DNA of 64,000 nt, from positions 1 to 64,000 of the forward strand of contig NZ_PQSQ01000018.1 in the NCBI RefSeq assembly GCF_002920575.1, given 5' to 3'. A program made the translations under genes and the position numbers. Origin of the DNA: Streptomyces sp. Ru73. GTDB lineage: Bacteria > Actinomycetota > Actinomycetes > Streptomycetales > Streptomycetaceae. Below are positions 8,872-19,220 of the stretch, piece by piece. The notes beneath the pieces are model-generated. The model was given only the letters and a program-made list of their open reading frames with translations. It did no database searches and had not been told where the DNA came from. Within the stretch, counting starts at the first letter, position 1. Every line of letters starts with the position of its first letter.

Positions 8872-8894
8872 ATCGGTAAGCCGGGCTTACCGAT
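8872..8894. promoter_or_regulatory. Perfect palindrome between lysR and the MFS gene
   Basis: ATCGGTAAG and CTTACCGAT flank a 5-bp CCGGG spacer. It lies 53 bp upstream of the MFS start and 40 bp after the LysR stop. The length and dyad fit a LysR-type T-N11-A operator. It could also act as a weak terminator hairpin for the LysR message, but there is no U tract. Confidence 0.5.
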
Positions 8895-8933
8895 TCCGAC
8901 TGGTAGGCGCCATCTCCGACGGTTCTCGCACGC

Positions 8934-9833
8934 CTACCCCGCCCATTCCCGTGCTCGTTCCGCCGCAACGGCCGCAAAGGCCCGCAGCCGCGCGGTCTCC
9001 CCGGCCGCGCGCCACACCATCCCGTACTCCAGCGGACCGGCGTCCCGGAACGGCACGTAGGCAACGTTCCGTGGCATGACGTACGCAGCGACATCGGCAC
9101 CTACGGGGGAGATGCCCTGACCGGCGCCGACCATGGCAAGGGTCTCCTGCAGCGTCGCTGCCGACCGACCACGCAGTACCGGACGGCCTTCGGGCGTGCG
9201 CGAGGGCGCGAGGTGCTCCTGCCAGTAGTCGGGGACATGGCCGGTGCAAGCGAACACACGGTCCCGGGCCATGTCCTCCACGGACACCGTCTCCTGCTTT
9301 GCAAGCACATGGTTGGCCGGCACCGCCAGCATGCGCGGCACCCGCAGCACCACTGGCCCCCGCACGAGATCCGGCTCATCCACCGGAAACTGGGTGACCA
9401 GCAAGTCCGCCTCGTCCTGCCGGAGCGGATCAAACATGGACTTGATCTGCGTCTCATGGATCCGCACAGCCACGCCCGCGTACCTGCGAGTGAAGTCGTC
9501 GATCACTTCCAGCACAAACTCCCCCGCCGCGGGGCCGAGGTAGCCCACCGTGAGGCTGCCCTCGATCCCCTTGGCAGCGGCCTGCACCGTGGCCAGACCG
9601 CGCAGGATGCGGCGGTAGCCGGGCTCGACCTCGTCGAGGAACTGCTGACCGAGCGGGGTAAGCCGCACCCGCCGGCTGGTGCGCTCGAAGAGCGGTGCGC
9701 CGACGCGGCGTTCCAGGCTCTGGATCGTCTGACTCACACGGGCCCTGGTGACTCGAAGCCGCTCGGCCGTACGGCCGAAGTGCAACTCCTCGGCCAGGAT
9801 CACAAAGCTTTCGATCTCCAGTCTCTCCAGCAC
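8934..9833 (-). CDS. LysR-family transcriptional regulator
   Basis: 299 residues. An N-terminal winged helix-turn-helix (residues 1-60: FVILAEELHFGRTAERLRVTRARVSQ, then SLERRVGAPLFERTSRRV) precedes a periplasmic-binding-like effector domain. The start is GTG at 9833 with a poor ribosome-binding site. It is transcribed toward the MFS exporter 114 bp further on, and a palindrome in that gap is a plausible binding site. The regulator/exporter pair looks like a self-contained resistance or efflux cassette inside the thiC-end repeats. The inducer is unknown. Confidence 0.92.
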   Translation of the reverse strand: MLERLEIESFVILAEELHFGRTAERLRVTRARVSQTIQSLERRVGAPLFERTSRRVRLTPLGQQFLDEVEPGYRRILRGLATVQAAAKGIEGSLTVGYLGPAAGEFVLEVIDDFTRRYAGVAVRIHETQIKSMFDPLRQDEADLLVTQFPVDEPDLVRGPVVLRVPRMLAVPANHVLAKQETVSVEDMARDRVFACTGHVPDYWQEHLAPSRTPEGRPVLRGRSAATLQETLAMVGAGQGISPVGADVAAYVMPRNVAYVPFRDAGPLEYGMVWRAAGETARLRAFAAVAAERAREWAG

Positions 9834-9918
9834 TCCGTCACGCTAGCCGCGCGACGTCCTGGCCGTCGAGACAGGCCCCGAACCGTCGCCGGTCCGGGGC
9901 CATGCGGCTGGATGAGCG

Positions 9919-11874
<1,956 letters not shown>

Positions 11875-11953
11875 ATTGCAAAGGTGCCACCACGGTAGCG
11901 GCCGATGCCGCGTGGTGAACAGGGGGCCCGGTGAGTTGTTGGATGATCGGGCG

Positions 11954-13345
11954 GTGACCCGCAACGAGCCCGACCCCCAGTCGCACGACCATGTCCCGGC
12001 GTCCGGACCCGCGCACGGACACGGCCACAGCCATGGCCATGGCCACGGTCCGGCGGCCCCCGTGTCCCGGCACCTGCGCAAGGTCATCGCCGCGGTGCTG
12101 ATCCCGTTCGCCCTCGCCGTGGGGGTGGGGCTGATCGCCCTGTGGCCCGGCGGCGCCCCCGCGCACAAGCCGTCGGGGGTGGGCTTCGACCAGGAGACCC
12201 AGACCGCGCGTGTCGTCCGGCTGGTGAAGGTGGACTGCGCCGACGTCAACGCGCAGCAGCAGCAACAGATGCAGCAGCAACAGCAGCCGACCGGACCCAG
12301 CGGCGCGCAGCAGGCGCAGAGCTGCGAGCAGGCGACCATCGAGGTCACCAGCGGCAAGGACACCGGACACCGGTTCAAGACCGTGGTGACGCCGGACGCC
12401 TCGCGCCGCTACACCGAGGGCCAGGACGTCGTCGTGGCGTACGCGCCCAAGGCGCCCCGGGACCTGCAGTACTCGGTCACGGACGTGGACCGCTCCTTCC
12501 CGATGTGGGTGCTGGCCGCGGTGTTCGCGCTGGCCGTGGTGGTCGTCGGCCGGCTGCGCGGGGTGCTGGCGCTGGTCGCGCTGGCGGCGAGCTTCGCGGT
12601 GCTCACGCTGTTCATCCTGCCGGCCATCCTGCAGGGGTCGAATCCGCTGCTGGTGGCGGTGGTCGGCGGCAGCGCGATCATGCTCATCGCGCTGTACCTG
12701 TGCCACGGCCTGACGGCACGTACGTCGGTGGCGGTGCTGGGCACGCTGGCGTCGCTGCTGCTGATCGGGGTGCTGGGCTCGCTCTTCATCGGCTGGGGAC
12801 AGCTGACGGGCAACACGGACGACCAGACGGGGCTGGTGCACAGCCTCTACCCGAACATCGAGATCCGCGGACTGCTGCTGGCGGGGATCATCATCGGCTC
12901 GCTGGGTGTGCTGGACGACGTGACGGTCACCCAGACCGCGGCCGTGTGGGAACTGCGGGACGCCGATCCCACCGCGACCCGGCGGCGGATCTACGGCGCG
13001 GCGATGCGGATCGGGCGGGACCACATCGCGTCGGTGGTGAACACGCTGGTGCTGGCGTACGCGGGCGCCGCGCTGCCGTTGATGCTGCTCTTCTCCATCG
13101 CGCGCAGCAGTGTCGGTACGGTCGCCACCAGCGAGGTGGTGGCCGAGGAGATCGTCAGGACGCTGGTGGGCAGCATCGGCCTCGTCGCGTCCGTACCGCT
13201 GACGACGCTGCTCGCGGTGCTGGTGGTCTCGGCGGACCGCACCAGGACGGGCGGGCGCACCGCGGAGTCCGGCCGGGCGACCGGTCCGGGGCCCGGACAG
13301 CCGGGCAGCAGGCGCGGCGGCCGGGGCCGTCGCCGCAAGCGCTGA
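11954..13345 (+). CDS. YibE/F-family membrane protein
   Basis: 463 residues if started at GTG 11954; the upstream frame runs to 11876 and the ribosome-binding site is weak, so the start is uncertain. A His-rich N-terminus (HGHGHSHGHGHG) precedes the first membrane helix (VIAAVLIPFALAVGVGLIAL). An extracytoplasmic domain follows with a Gln tract and two Cys. The YibE/F core then has about seven helices, including the conserved LLAGIIIGSLGVLDDVTVTQ. The family is common in Firmicutes and Actinobacteria and its function is unsettled. The His-rich tail suggests metal binding, but that is inference. Confidence 0.88.
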   Translation: MTRNEPDPQSHDHVPASGPAHGHGHSHGHGHGPAAPVSRHLRKVIAAVLIPFALAVGVGLIALWPGGAPAHKPSGVGFDQETQTARVVRLVKVDCADVNAQQQQQMQQQQQPTGPSGAQQAQSCEQATIEVTSGKDTGHRFKTVVTPDASRRYTEGQDVVVAYAPKAPRDLQYSVTDVDRSFPMWVLAAVFALAVVVVGRLRGVLALVALAASFAVLTLFILPAILQGSNPLLVAVVGGSAIMLIALYLCHGLTARTSVAVLGTLASLLLIGVLGSLFIGWGQLTGNTDDQTGLVHSLYPNIEIRGLLLAGIIIGSLGVLDDVTVTQTAAVWELRDADPTATRRRIYGAAMRIGRDHIASVVNTLVLAYAGAALPLMLLFSIARSSVGTVATSEVVAEEIVRTLVGSIGLVASVPLTTLLAVLVVSADRTRTGGRTAESGRATGPGPGQPGSRRGGRGRRRKR

Positions 13346-13363
13346 CCGGGCCGGACCGGACGC

Positions 13364-13789
13364 TCAGCCCGCCCGTTGGGCGTTGGCGAAGATGCGGTCC
13401 AGCTCCGCGTCGAGCGTGCCGCAGATCTGTTCCTGGCCGAGCGGGACCAGCCGGTCCGTACGGTCCAGGAACGCGACCAGCGGTGCCGCGCCGACGCGGA
13501 AGAGCGCCTGCTCCGCGCCCACCTGGAGGCTGACGAAGACATCACTGAGGTGCGCCCCCGAGACGGGCGCCACGTGGATGTCCCCCTCGCCGGCCGGCCG
13601 GCTCAGGCCGTCCAGCAGAAGCTCCCGGCTGAACGCCCAGGTGACCGGCGCATCGCCGGGGAGATCGAAGGTGAAGCGCACGGCATAGGGATCGGCGCTG
13701 TCGAAATCCAGCTCCACCGGGATCCGGAAGGCGAGCTCCTCGGAGACGATGAAGCTCATCATCACTTCTGCCTGAACTGTCTGGCTCAT
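13364..13789 (-). CDS. ssgA: Sporulation-specific cell division activator SsgA
   Basis: 141-residue SsgA-like protein (SALP), a family confined to morphologically complex actinomycetes. SALPs control where septa form; SsgA promotes sporulation-specific septation and branching. The diagnostic stretches VQAEVMMSFIVSEELAFRIP, DAPVTWAFSRELLLDGL and PLVAFLDRTDRLVPLGQE are very close to S. coelicolor SsgA. ATG at 13789 is chosen over an in-frame TTG immediately before it. The regulator gene ssgR lies directly upstream in the same orientation (105 bp gap), as in S. coelicolor, where SsgR activates ssgA. Confidence 0.96.
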   Translation of the reverse strand: MSQTVQAEVMMSFIVSEELAFRIPVELDFDSADPYAVRFTFDLPGDAPVTWAFSRELLLDGLSRPAGEGDIHVAPVSGAHLSDVFVSLQVGAEQALFRVGAAPLVAFLDRTDRLVPLGQEQICGTLDAELDRIFANAQRAG

Positions 13790-13894
13790 CAACCACTGCC
13801 CCGCACTACTTGATCGAAGTGGCCGGTAATGACCCGCCGACCGCTATTGACGCCATCGTCGGCCAGTTGCCGACAGATCACAAGGAGTAATTTT

Positions 13895-14671
13895 TCAGAT
13901 ACTGATAGAGAAGGCCAGCGTCATAAGGGTCGACTCTGCCATCCTCTGTACCTTTTCGGTTACGGACGGCAGTCGATCCGCCTCACCTGCGGGGAGAGAA
14001 ATCGCCACCGTGGCCGCAGCCGAACCGACGTGAATGGGAATTGCCGCGCACACCGTGCCGACGGCATATTCCTCCCGTTCGACAGCGAGTTGGTACTTAC
14101 GCACCGTATCCAAACGGTGCAGGAGATCATCTTCACTCCGCACGGAATGCGGCGTGAGCGACTGGACTTGGTGCCGGGCCAGATGATCTTTCCGCGCCTC
14201 CTCGTCGAGTTGGGCCAGCAGGCACTGGCCTATCGCGTGGGCGTGAGCGGTCGTACGGAAGTCCGCCCACTCCTCCACCGGCGGCCGGGCGGGATCGTCG
14301 CTCACCGCCACCACCTCCACCTCGCCCTCGCGGTACACCGCGAAGTAGACCGCGGCGCCCACTTCCCGGCCCATCTCCGAGAGCGCCTCGGCGATCCGTG
14401 CGTGCCGGCGGCGGTGCGCCCCGGCCCTGGTGATCAGGTCGACGGCCGCGCCGAGCACGAACACCCCGTTCTCACGCTGGAGATAGCCCTCGTGGGTGAG
14501 CGTGCGCAGCAGGTGGTACGTGGTCGGAAGGGGGTAACCGGCCTCCCTGGCCAGCTGCTTGGCGGGCGCGCCGTGCGGATGCCCGGCCACCGCCTCCAGG
14601 AGGCGGAGCGCCCGCTGCACGGAGCCGATCAGCGTCGGGGGAGCGGTGGCTGTGTCGTTCGGCGTGGCCAA
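13895..14671 (-). CDS. ssgR: IclR-family regulator SsgR, activator of ssgA
   Basis: 258 residues from a TTG start at 14671, chosen because GGGGG stands 6 nt upstream. The frame is open much further, but that part is Arg/Gly-rich and non-homologous in look. The N-terminal winged HTH (SVQRALRLLEAVAGHPHGAP, then LAREAGYPLPTTYHLLRTL) and C-terminal effector domain (VGTVCAAIPIHVG) are IclR features. Its position directly upstream of ssgA identifies it as SsgR. Assignment of the name rests on this context plus family. Confidence 0.9.
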   Translation of the reverse strand: MATPNDTATAPPTLIGSVQRALRLLEAVAGHPHGAPAKQLAREAGYPLPTTYHLLRTLTHEGYLQRENGVFVLGAAVDLITRAGAHRRRHARIAEALSEMGREVGAAVYFAVYREGEVEVVAVSDDPARPPVEEWADFRTTAHAHAIGQCLLAQLDEEARKDHLARHQVQSLTPHSVRSEDDLLHRLDTVRKYQLAVEREEYAVGTVCAAIPIHVGSAAATVAISLPAGEADRLPSVTEKVQRMAESTLMTLAFSISI

Positions 14672-15035
14672 GACATACCCCCAGGACAGTTCGCCGGGGC
14701 CGGGACCCCGGGCCCGGGCCCCGCGCCCGTGCCGCGAGCGCTTCCCGGAAGCCCGTCCGTACCGTCCGGCCCGGCCGGCCATTCCGTACCGCCGGCATCC
14801 GGGAGGTGCCCCGCGTCCGCACTCTAACGTGAGCCTCCGGGCGGCAGGTCGATTAGCTTGCGAATTACCTCAGGCGGCGCATTTCCTGGCTGACCCGGAA
14901 GCCCGTTGGGCGCGAGCGCCCCAAACACCAGTTCGCAAATGGCAGCGAAAAGGCGTCCCGTTTCCCCGGAGGGAGAACGGGACGCCCGGTGATGCGGATA
15001 CGGTGCCGGCGCTCAGCGTCCGCCGCGCGCGGAAC
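14672..15035. other. Intergenic region upstream of ssgR
   Basis: 364 bp with no gene. The half nearer ssgR is very GC-rich. A relatively AT-rich stretch at 14845-14945 probably holds the ssgR promoter. A terminator for the gene at 15036-15257 lies at 14952-14986. Confidence 0.6.
14952..14986 (-). terminator. Hairpin terminator downstream of the DUF5326-type gene
   Basis: GGCGTCCCGTT pairs perfectly with AACGGGACGCC over a 13-nt loop. It lies 49 bp past the stop of the minus-strand gene ending at 15036. Confidence 0.75.
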
Positions 15036-15257
15036 TCACCACTCGCCACGTGACGACGAGGACGATCCGGTGAACTTGCGCACCAGGTAGACGACTCCGG
15101 CGATCAGCGCCGCGGCCAGCAGGATCTTGAAGAGCAGGCCGATGAGGAAGCCCACCACACTGCCGATCAGCCCGCCGAAGACGACGATCAGGATGACGGG
15201 CACCGCGACCCACTTCACCCACCACGGAAGTCCCGCGAATATCTCCTTCACGGCCAT
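15036..15257 (-). CDS. Small membrane protein, DUF5326-type
   Basis: 73 residues starting MAVKEIFAGLPWWVKWVAVP, with one long or two closely spaced membrane helices (VILIVVFGGLIGSVVGFLIG and LLAAALIAGVVYLV) and a short basic, Ser-rich tail. The start is at 15257 after GCGGGG; the upstream frame to 15401 is Arg-rich and looks non-coding. The family is restricted to Streptomyces relatives and has no known role. It lies between ssgR and a cupin gene. Confidence 0.75.
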   Translation of the reverse strand: MAVKEIFAGLPWWVKWVAVPVILIVVFGGLIGSVVGFLIGLLFKILLAAALIAGVVYLVRKFTGSSSSSRGEW

Positions 15258-15446
15258 TGCTCTGCCCCGCTTTCTGCGTGTCCGCCCGGTCCGCCCGGTA
15301 TCTGGCCGGTCCCGCCCTGCACCATCGATGCTAGGGCGGCGCCCGGTCCCGCGGGGGCCCCGCAGCCCCGGCCGTCCCCTGAACCGTCCCCTACGGGACA
15401 CGGAACGTCCGCCTCGGCTTCCAGGGGGAGGACGCCCGCAGCGGGC

Positions 15447-15764
15447 TCAGCCCTCCGGCGGCGAGAAGATCACCATGACCCGCAGGTCCTCGGTGATGTG
15501 GTGGAACTTGTGCGGCACGCCGGCCGGTACGTACACCACGCTCCCCCGGGCGACCTGCGTCGTCTCCACCCCCACGGTGATCGACGCGCGCCCGCTCACC
15601 ACGAGGTATATCTCGTCCTGGTGATGCGGCGCCTGCGGATCACTGCTGCCGGCGTCCAGCGCGTAGAGCCCGGCCGACATGTTGCGCTCCCGCAGGAACT
15701 GCAGGTACGCGCCGTCGTTCGCGGCCCGTTCCGCCTCCAGCTCCTCCAGTCTGAACGCCTTCAT
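15447..15764 (-). CDS. Cupin-domain protein
   Basis: 105 residues forming a single conserved beta-barrel. The metal-binding motifs are readable as PHHQDEIYLVVSGRASITVG (H-H-x-D/E) and PAGVPHKFHHITEDL (second His). Such small cupins bind a metal and act as dioxygenases, isomerases or sensors; the substrate is not indicated. ATG at 15764 follows GAGGGG. It is divergent from the membrane gene at 15813, with only 48 bp between, so the promoters overlap. Confidence 0.88.
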   Translation of the reverse strand: MKAFRLEELEAERAANDGAYLQFLRERNMSAGLYALDAGSSDPQAPHHQDEIYLVVSGRASITVGVETTQVARGSVVYVPAGVPHKFHHITEDLRVMVIFSPPEG

Positions 15765-15812
15765 CACCCGCGTACCCCTCGTTCGATCCGTCGTGTCTGC
15801 GACGATCCCACC

Positions 15813-16190
15813 ATGAAGAATTTCCTCGTCAAGACGATCGCCAACGCCGCGGCCCTCGCGGTGGCCATCTGGCTGCTCAGCGACATCACGCTGACCGGGT
15901 CCAGCACCGGCAACAAGGTGTGGACGCTGATCCTGGTCGCGCTGATCTTCGGCGTGGTCAACGTCGTGGTGAAGCCCGTGGTGAAGCTGCTGTCGTTCCC
16001 GCTCTTCATCCTCACGCTGGGACTGATCACCTTGGTGATCAACGCCCTGATGCTGCTGCTGACCTCCTGGCTCGCCGGCAAGCTCGACCTGGCCTTCCAC
16101 GTCGACGGCTTCTGGACCGCGGTACTGGGCGGCCTGATCGTCTCGGTCGTCTCCTGGGCGCTGCACGTGATCCTGCCGGACGAGGACTGA
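15813..16190 (+). CDS. Phage holin family 4 (superfamily IV) membrane protein
   Basis: 125 residues and four hydrophobic helices. KTIANAAALAVAIWLLSDIT, the conserved FGVVNVVVKPVVKLLSFPLF segment and LGLITLVINALMLLLTSWLA identify the PF04020-type family. Despite its name, this family is chromosomal in many bacteria and has no shown lytic role. ATG at 15813 opens the domain exactly. It probably lies in an operon with the downstream phosphatase gene (52-bp gap). Confidence 0.88.
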   Translation: MKNFLVKTIANAAALAVAIWLLSDITLTGSSTGNKVWTLILVALIFGVVNVVVKPVVKLLSFPLFILTLGLITLVINALMLLLTSWLAGKLDLAFHVDGFWTAVLGGLIVSVVSWALHVILPDED

Positions 16191-16242
16191 GCCCGGCGCC
16201 CCCGCCCCGACCGACCCGTACCTCCGTCTCCCGGGACCGCCC

Positions 16243-16791
16243 TTGACCTCCGTCACGCCCTTCCGCGTCTGCTTCGTCTGTACCGGCAACATCTGCCGCT
16301 CCCCGATGGCCGAGGCCGTCTTCAGAGCGCGCGTCGAAGAGGCCGGCCTCGCCGAACGGGTCGTCGTCGACAGCGCCGGCACCGGCGGCTGGCACGAGGG
16401 CGACGACGCCGACCCGCGCACCCTGGCCGTCCTGCGGGAGGCGGGGTACGCGCTCACGCACACCGCACGGCAGTTCGATCCCGAGTGGTTCGCGCGGCTG
16501 GACCTGATCATCGCGCTGGACTCCGGGCACCTGCGTGACCTGCGTGCGATGGCGCCGACGGAGGCAGCGGCGGCCAAGGTCCGGCTGCTGCGCGCCTGCA
16601 CCCTCCCGGAGCCGGTGACGCACGCCAGGCCCATCCCGGACCTGGACGTTCCCGACCCGTACTACGGCGGCATGGCAGGCTTCGAGGACTGCCTGGCCAT
16701 GGTGGAAGCCGCGAGCGAGGACCTGCTCACGGTCGTGCGCGGCGAACTGGCCGGGCGGGACCCGGACCACGAGAAGGCGGAGAGCGCATGA
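16243..16791 (+). CDS. ptpA: Low-molecular-weight protein-tyrosine phosphatase PtpA
   Basis: 182 residues. The catalytic P-loop CFVCTGNICRSPMAE (Cys then Arg of CX5R) is at the N-terminus, and the general-acid loop DVPDPYYGG is near residue 140. Cytoplasmic enzyme that removes phosphate from tyrosine; in S. coelicolor PtpA influences antibiotic pigment production. TTG at 16243 is the only usable start before the P-loop. The stop overlaps the start of the next gene by 4 bases (ATGA), so the two are probably translationally coupled. Confidence 0.94.
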   Translation: MTSVTPFRVCFVCTGNICRSPMAEAVFRARVEEAGLAERVVVDSAGTGGWHEGDDADPRTLAVLREAGYALTHTARQFDPEWFARLDLIIALDSGHLRDLRAMAPTEAAAAKVRLLRACTLPEPVTHARPIPDLDVPDPYYGGMAGFEDCLAMVEAASEDLLTVVRGELAGRDPDHEKAESA

Positions 16792-17915
16792 CAGGAGACA
16801 GCACCCGGGCCGTACGCGCCGGCCTCCCCGACCCGGCGGCGTACCGGCCGGCCCTCCCCGGACCGGTCTTCGCGGCCCACTACCACCTGCCGGGCGACGC
16901 GACCGGGCCCTACACCTACGGCCGCGACTCCAACCCGACGTGGACCCTCCTCGAAGAGGCGATCAGTGAGCTGGAGTCGCCCGGCGAGCCGGCCCACACC
17001 GCGGTCTTCGCCTCCGGCATGGCCGCGATCTCCGCCGTCCTCCTCGCCCGGGTACGCACCGGCGACGTCGTCGTGCTGCCGGACGACTGCTACCAGCTCA
17101 TGCCCGCCGTACGGGAGCGGCTGGAGGGGTACGGCGTCGAGGTCCGCACCGCGCCCACCGCCGGTGACGCGCAGCTCGACGTGCTGGACGGCGCCACGCT
17201 GCTGTGGCTCGAGACGCCGTCCAACCCGGGGCTGGACGTCTGCGACATCCGCCGGCTCGCCGCGGCCGCGCACGCCCAGGGCACCCTCGTCGCCGTCGAC
17301 AACACCCTCGCCACGCCGCTCGGCCAGCGCCCGCTCGACCTCGGCGCCGACTTCTCCGTCGCCAGCGGGACGAAGGCGCTGACCGGCCACGGCGACGTGC
17401 TGCTGGGCTACGTGACCACCCGCGACCCGGCGCTCGCCGACTCCGTGCGGCACTGGCGCAAGACCGTCGGCGCGATCCCCGGCCCGATGGAGAGCTGGCT
17501 CGCACACCGGTCGCTGGCCACGCTCGCGCTGCGCGTCGAGCGGCAGGCGGCGGGCGCGCTCGCGCTGGCCGAGGCGCTGCGCGACCGCCCCGAGATCACC
17601 GGGCTGCGCCACCCGGGACTGCCCACCGACCCCTCGTACAAGGGCGCGGTGGCCCAGATGCGGCCCGGCCGCTTCGGCTGCGTCGTCTCCTTCGTCCTGC
17701 CGGACAAGGCGCACGCGGAGCGGTTTCTGGCCGGGCTGACGCTGGTGGACGACGCGACGAGCTTCGGCGGCGTACGGTCCACGGCCGAGCGCCGCGGACG
17801 GTGGGGCGGCGACGCCGTGCCGGAGGGCTTCATCCGCTTCTCCGTCGGCGTCGAGGACCCCGACGACCTGGTCGCCGACGTGCTGCGGGCGCTGGACCGG
17901 GCCGCCGGGAACTGA
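16788..17915 (+). CDS. Cystathionine gamma-lyase / gamma-synthase family PLP enzyme
   Basis: 375 residues of the Cys/Met metabolism PLP family (fold type I). Visible are the YG pair that contacts the neighbour's PLP (GPYTYGRDSNPT), the substrate-loop FASGMAAISAVLL, the LWLETPSNPGLDV segment, VDNTLATPL, and the Schiff-base lysine in SGTKALTGHGDVLLGYV. Lyase and synthase cannot be separated by eye. The start ATG overlaps the ptpA stop. A GC-rich hairpin follows. The link between a tyrosine phosphatase and transsulfuration is unexplained. Confidence 0.92.
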   Translation: MTGDSTRAVRAGLPDPAAYRPALPGPVFAAHYHLPGDATGPYTYGRDSNPTWTLLEEAISELESPGEPAHTAVFASGMAAISAVLLARVRTGDVVVLPDDCYQLMPAVRERLEGYGVEVRTAPTAGDAQLDVLDGATLLWLETPSNPGLDVCDIRRLAAAAHAQGTLVAVDNTLATPLGQRPLDLGADFSVASGTKALTGHGDVLLGYVTTRDPALADSVRHWRKTVGAIPGPMESWLAHRSLATLALRVERQAAGALALAEALRDRPEITGLRHPGLPTDPSYKGAVAQMRPGRFGCVVSFVLPDKAHAERFLAGLTLVDDATSFGGVRSTAERRGRWGGDAVPEGFIRFSVGVEDPDDLVADVLRALDRAAGN

Positions 17916-17962
17916 CCCTGGCGGCACAGGACTGAGCTGCGCAGCACTCGGGTACTCGGGCC

Positions 17963-17987
17963 GGGCCCCGGCAGCGCGCCGGGTCCC
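17963..17987 (+). terminator. Hairpin terminator after the cystathionine enzyme gene
   Basis: GGGCCCCGGC pairs with GCCGGGTCCC (one mismatch) over 5 nt, 47 bp after the stop at 17915. Confidence 0.6.
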
Positions 17988-18193
17988 GGCGCCGAGCGGA
18001 TCCGGCCGTACGCACAGCAGACGGTCCGAGCCTCCCCCCTCTTGGCTCGGACCGCCGTCGGTTCAATGCGCAACGAACCGCACAATCAAGGCTAGTTGAC
18101 TCAGCGTCAGTGTCCAATCACGCTAGCGACACAGTCCTATCGACAAATTTATAGTTGGCACGCGAGCAGGCTTCCCAGGCGAAGGGAGTATGG

Positions 18194-19090
18194 ATGGATC
18201 TGGCGCTCTTGCGCACCTTCGTCACCGTGCACCGGGCCGGCTCCTTCACGCGTGCCGCCGCTCTCCTCGGTCTCTCCCAGCCCGCGGTGACCAGTCAGAT
18301 ACGGACACTGGAGCGCCAACTCGGCCGCCCCCTGTTCCTCCGCCGGCCACGCGGGGTCACCCCCACCACCGTCGGCGACGAGCTCGCGCACAAGATCGCC
18401 CCGCACCTCGACGCGCTCACGGAGATCACCGAGGCCGGGCTGGACGAGGAATCCCTCACCCGCACCCTCCATCTGGCCGGGCCGCCGGAATTCACCGCCG
18501 AACGCGCGTTACCGGCCCTCGCCCCGCTCATCGACCGCGGCCTCGCCGTCCGCACCTCCTTCGGCTCCGCCGAGGAACTGCTCGCCGGGCTCGCCGCCGG
18601 CCACCACGATCTCGCCGTCACCACCGCCCGGCCGCGCGGCGGACTGCTCACCGCGACCCCCCTGTGCGACGAGGAACACGTCCTGGTCGCCTCGCCCCGA
18701 TGGGCCTCCCGGCTCGGGGGCCCCGCCGTCATCCAGGACCGCGGCTTCAAGGCGCTCGACACCGCCCCCGTGGTCGAGGTCCACGAGAGCCTGCCCCTGG
18801 TCACCCGTTACTGGTCCGCCGTCTTCGACACCCGGCCGCCCTCGCCCGCCGCCGTGATAGCCGCCGACCTCCGTGCGGTGCTGGCCTGTGCGGCGGCCGG
18901 CGCCGGACTCGCCGTCGTACCGCGCTACCTCGCGGCGCCCGCGCTGGACCGCGGCGAGGTCGTCCCGCTGCTGGACCCGCCGGTGCCACCGCTGCGCACA
19001 TACTTCCTGGTCGTCCGCACCGGGACGCTGGCACTGCCGCACATCGCGCGTGCGCACGAGTGGCTGCTGCAGGCGGCGACGTCGTGGTGA
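18194..19090 (+). CDS. LysR-family transcriptional regulator
   Basis: 298 residues. The N-terminal HTH (FVTVHRAGSFTRAAALLGLSQPAV) and its dimerisation helix precede a LysR substrate domain with an AAGAGLAVVPRYLA signature near the C-terminus. ATG at 18194 is used because AGGGAG lies just upstream; an earlier frame start at 18155 adds 13 atypical residues. It stands alone, with a NUDIX gene 130 bp downstream and no divergent partner. The AT-rich region 18100-18160 is its likely promoter. Confidence 0.92.
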   Translation: MDLALLRTFVTVHRAGSFTRAAALLGLSQPAVTSQIRTLERQLGRPLFLRRPRGVTPTTVGDELAHKIAPHLDALTEITEAGLDEESLTRTLHLAGPPEFTAERALPALAPLIDRGLAVRTSFGSAEELLAGLAAGHHDLAVTTARPRGGLLTATPLCDEEHVLVASPRWASRLGGPAVIQDRGFKALDTAPVVEVHESLPLVTRYWSAVFDTRPPSPAAVIAADLRAVLACAAAGAGLAVVPRYLAAPALDRGEVVPLLDPPVPPLRTYFLVVRTGTLALPHIARAHEWLLQAATSW

Positions 19091-19220
19091 ACGGCGCGGA
19101 GGGGCTCGTTCCGACGCTCACCGGCGCGGATTCCGCGCTGCTCCGGCCCGCTCGGGCCAGAAGTCATGCGTCCCTCAAGACTCGGGTTTCACCAGCCGTC
19201 GAAAGCGGCATCTGTCCCCT

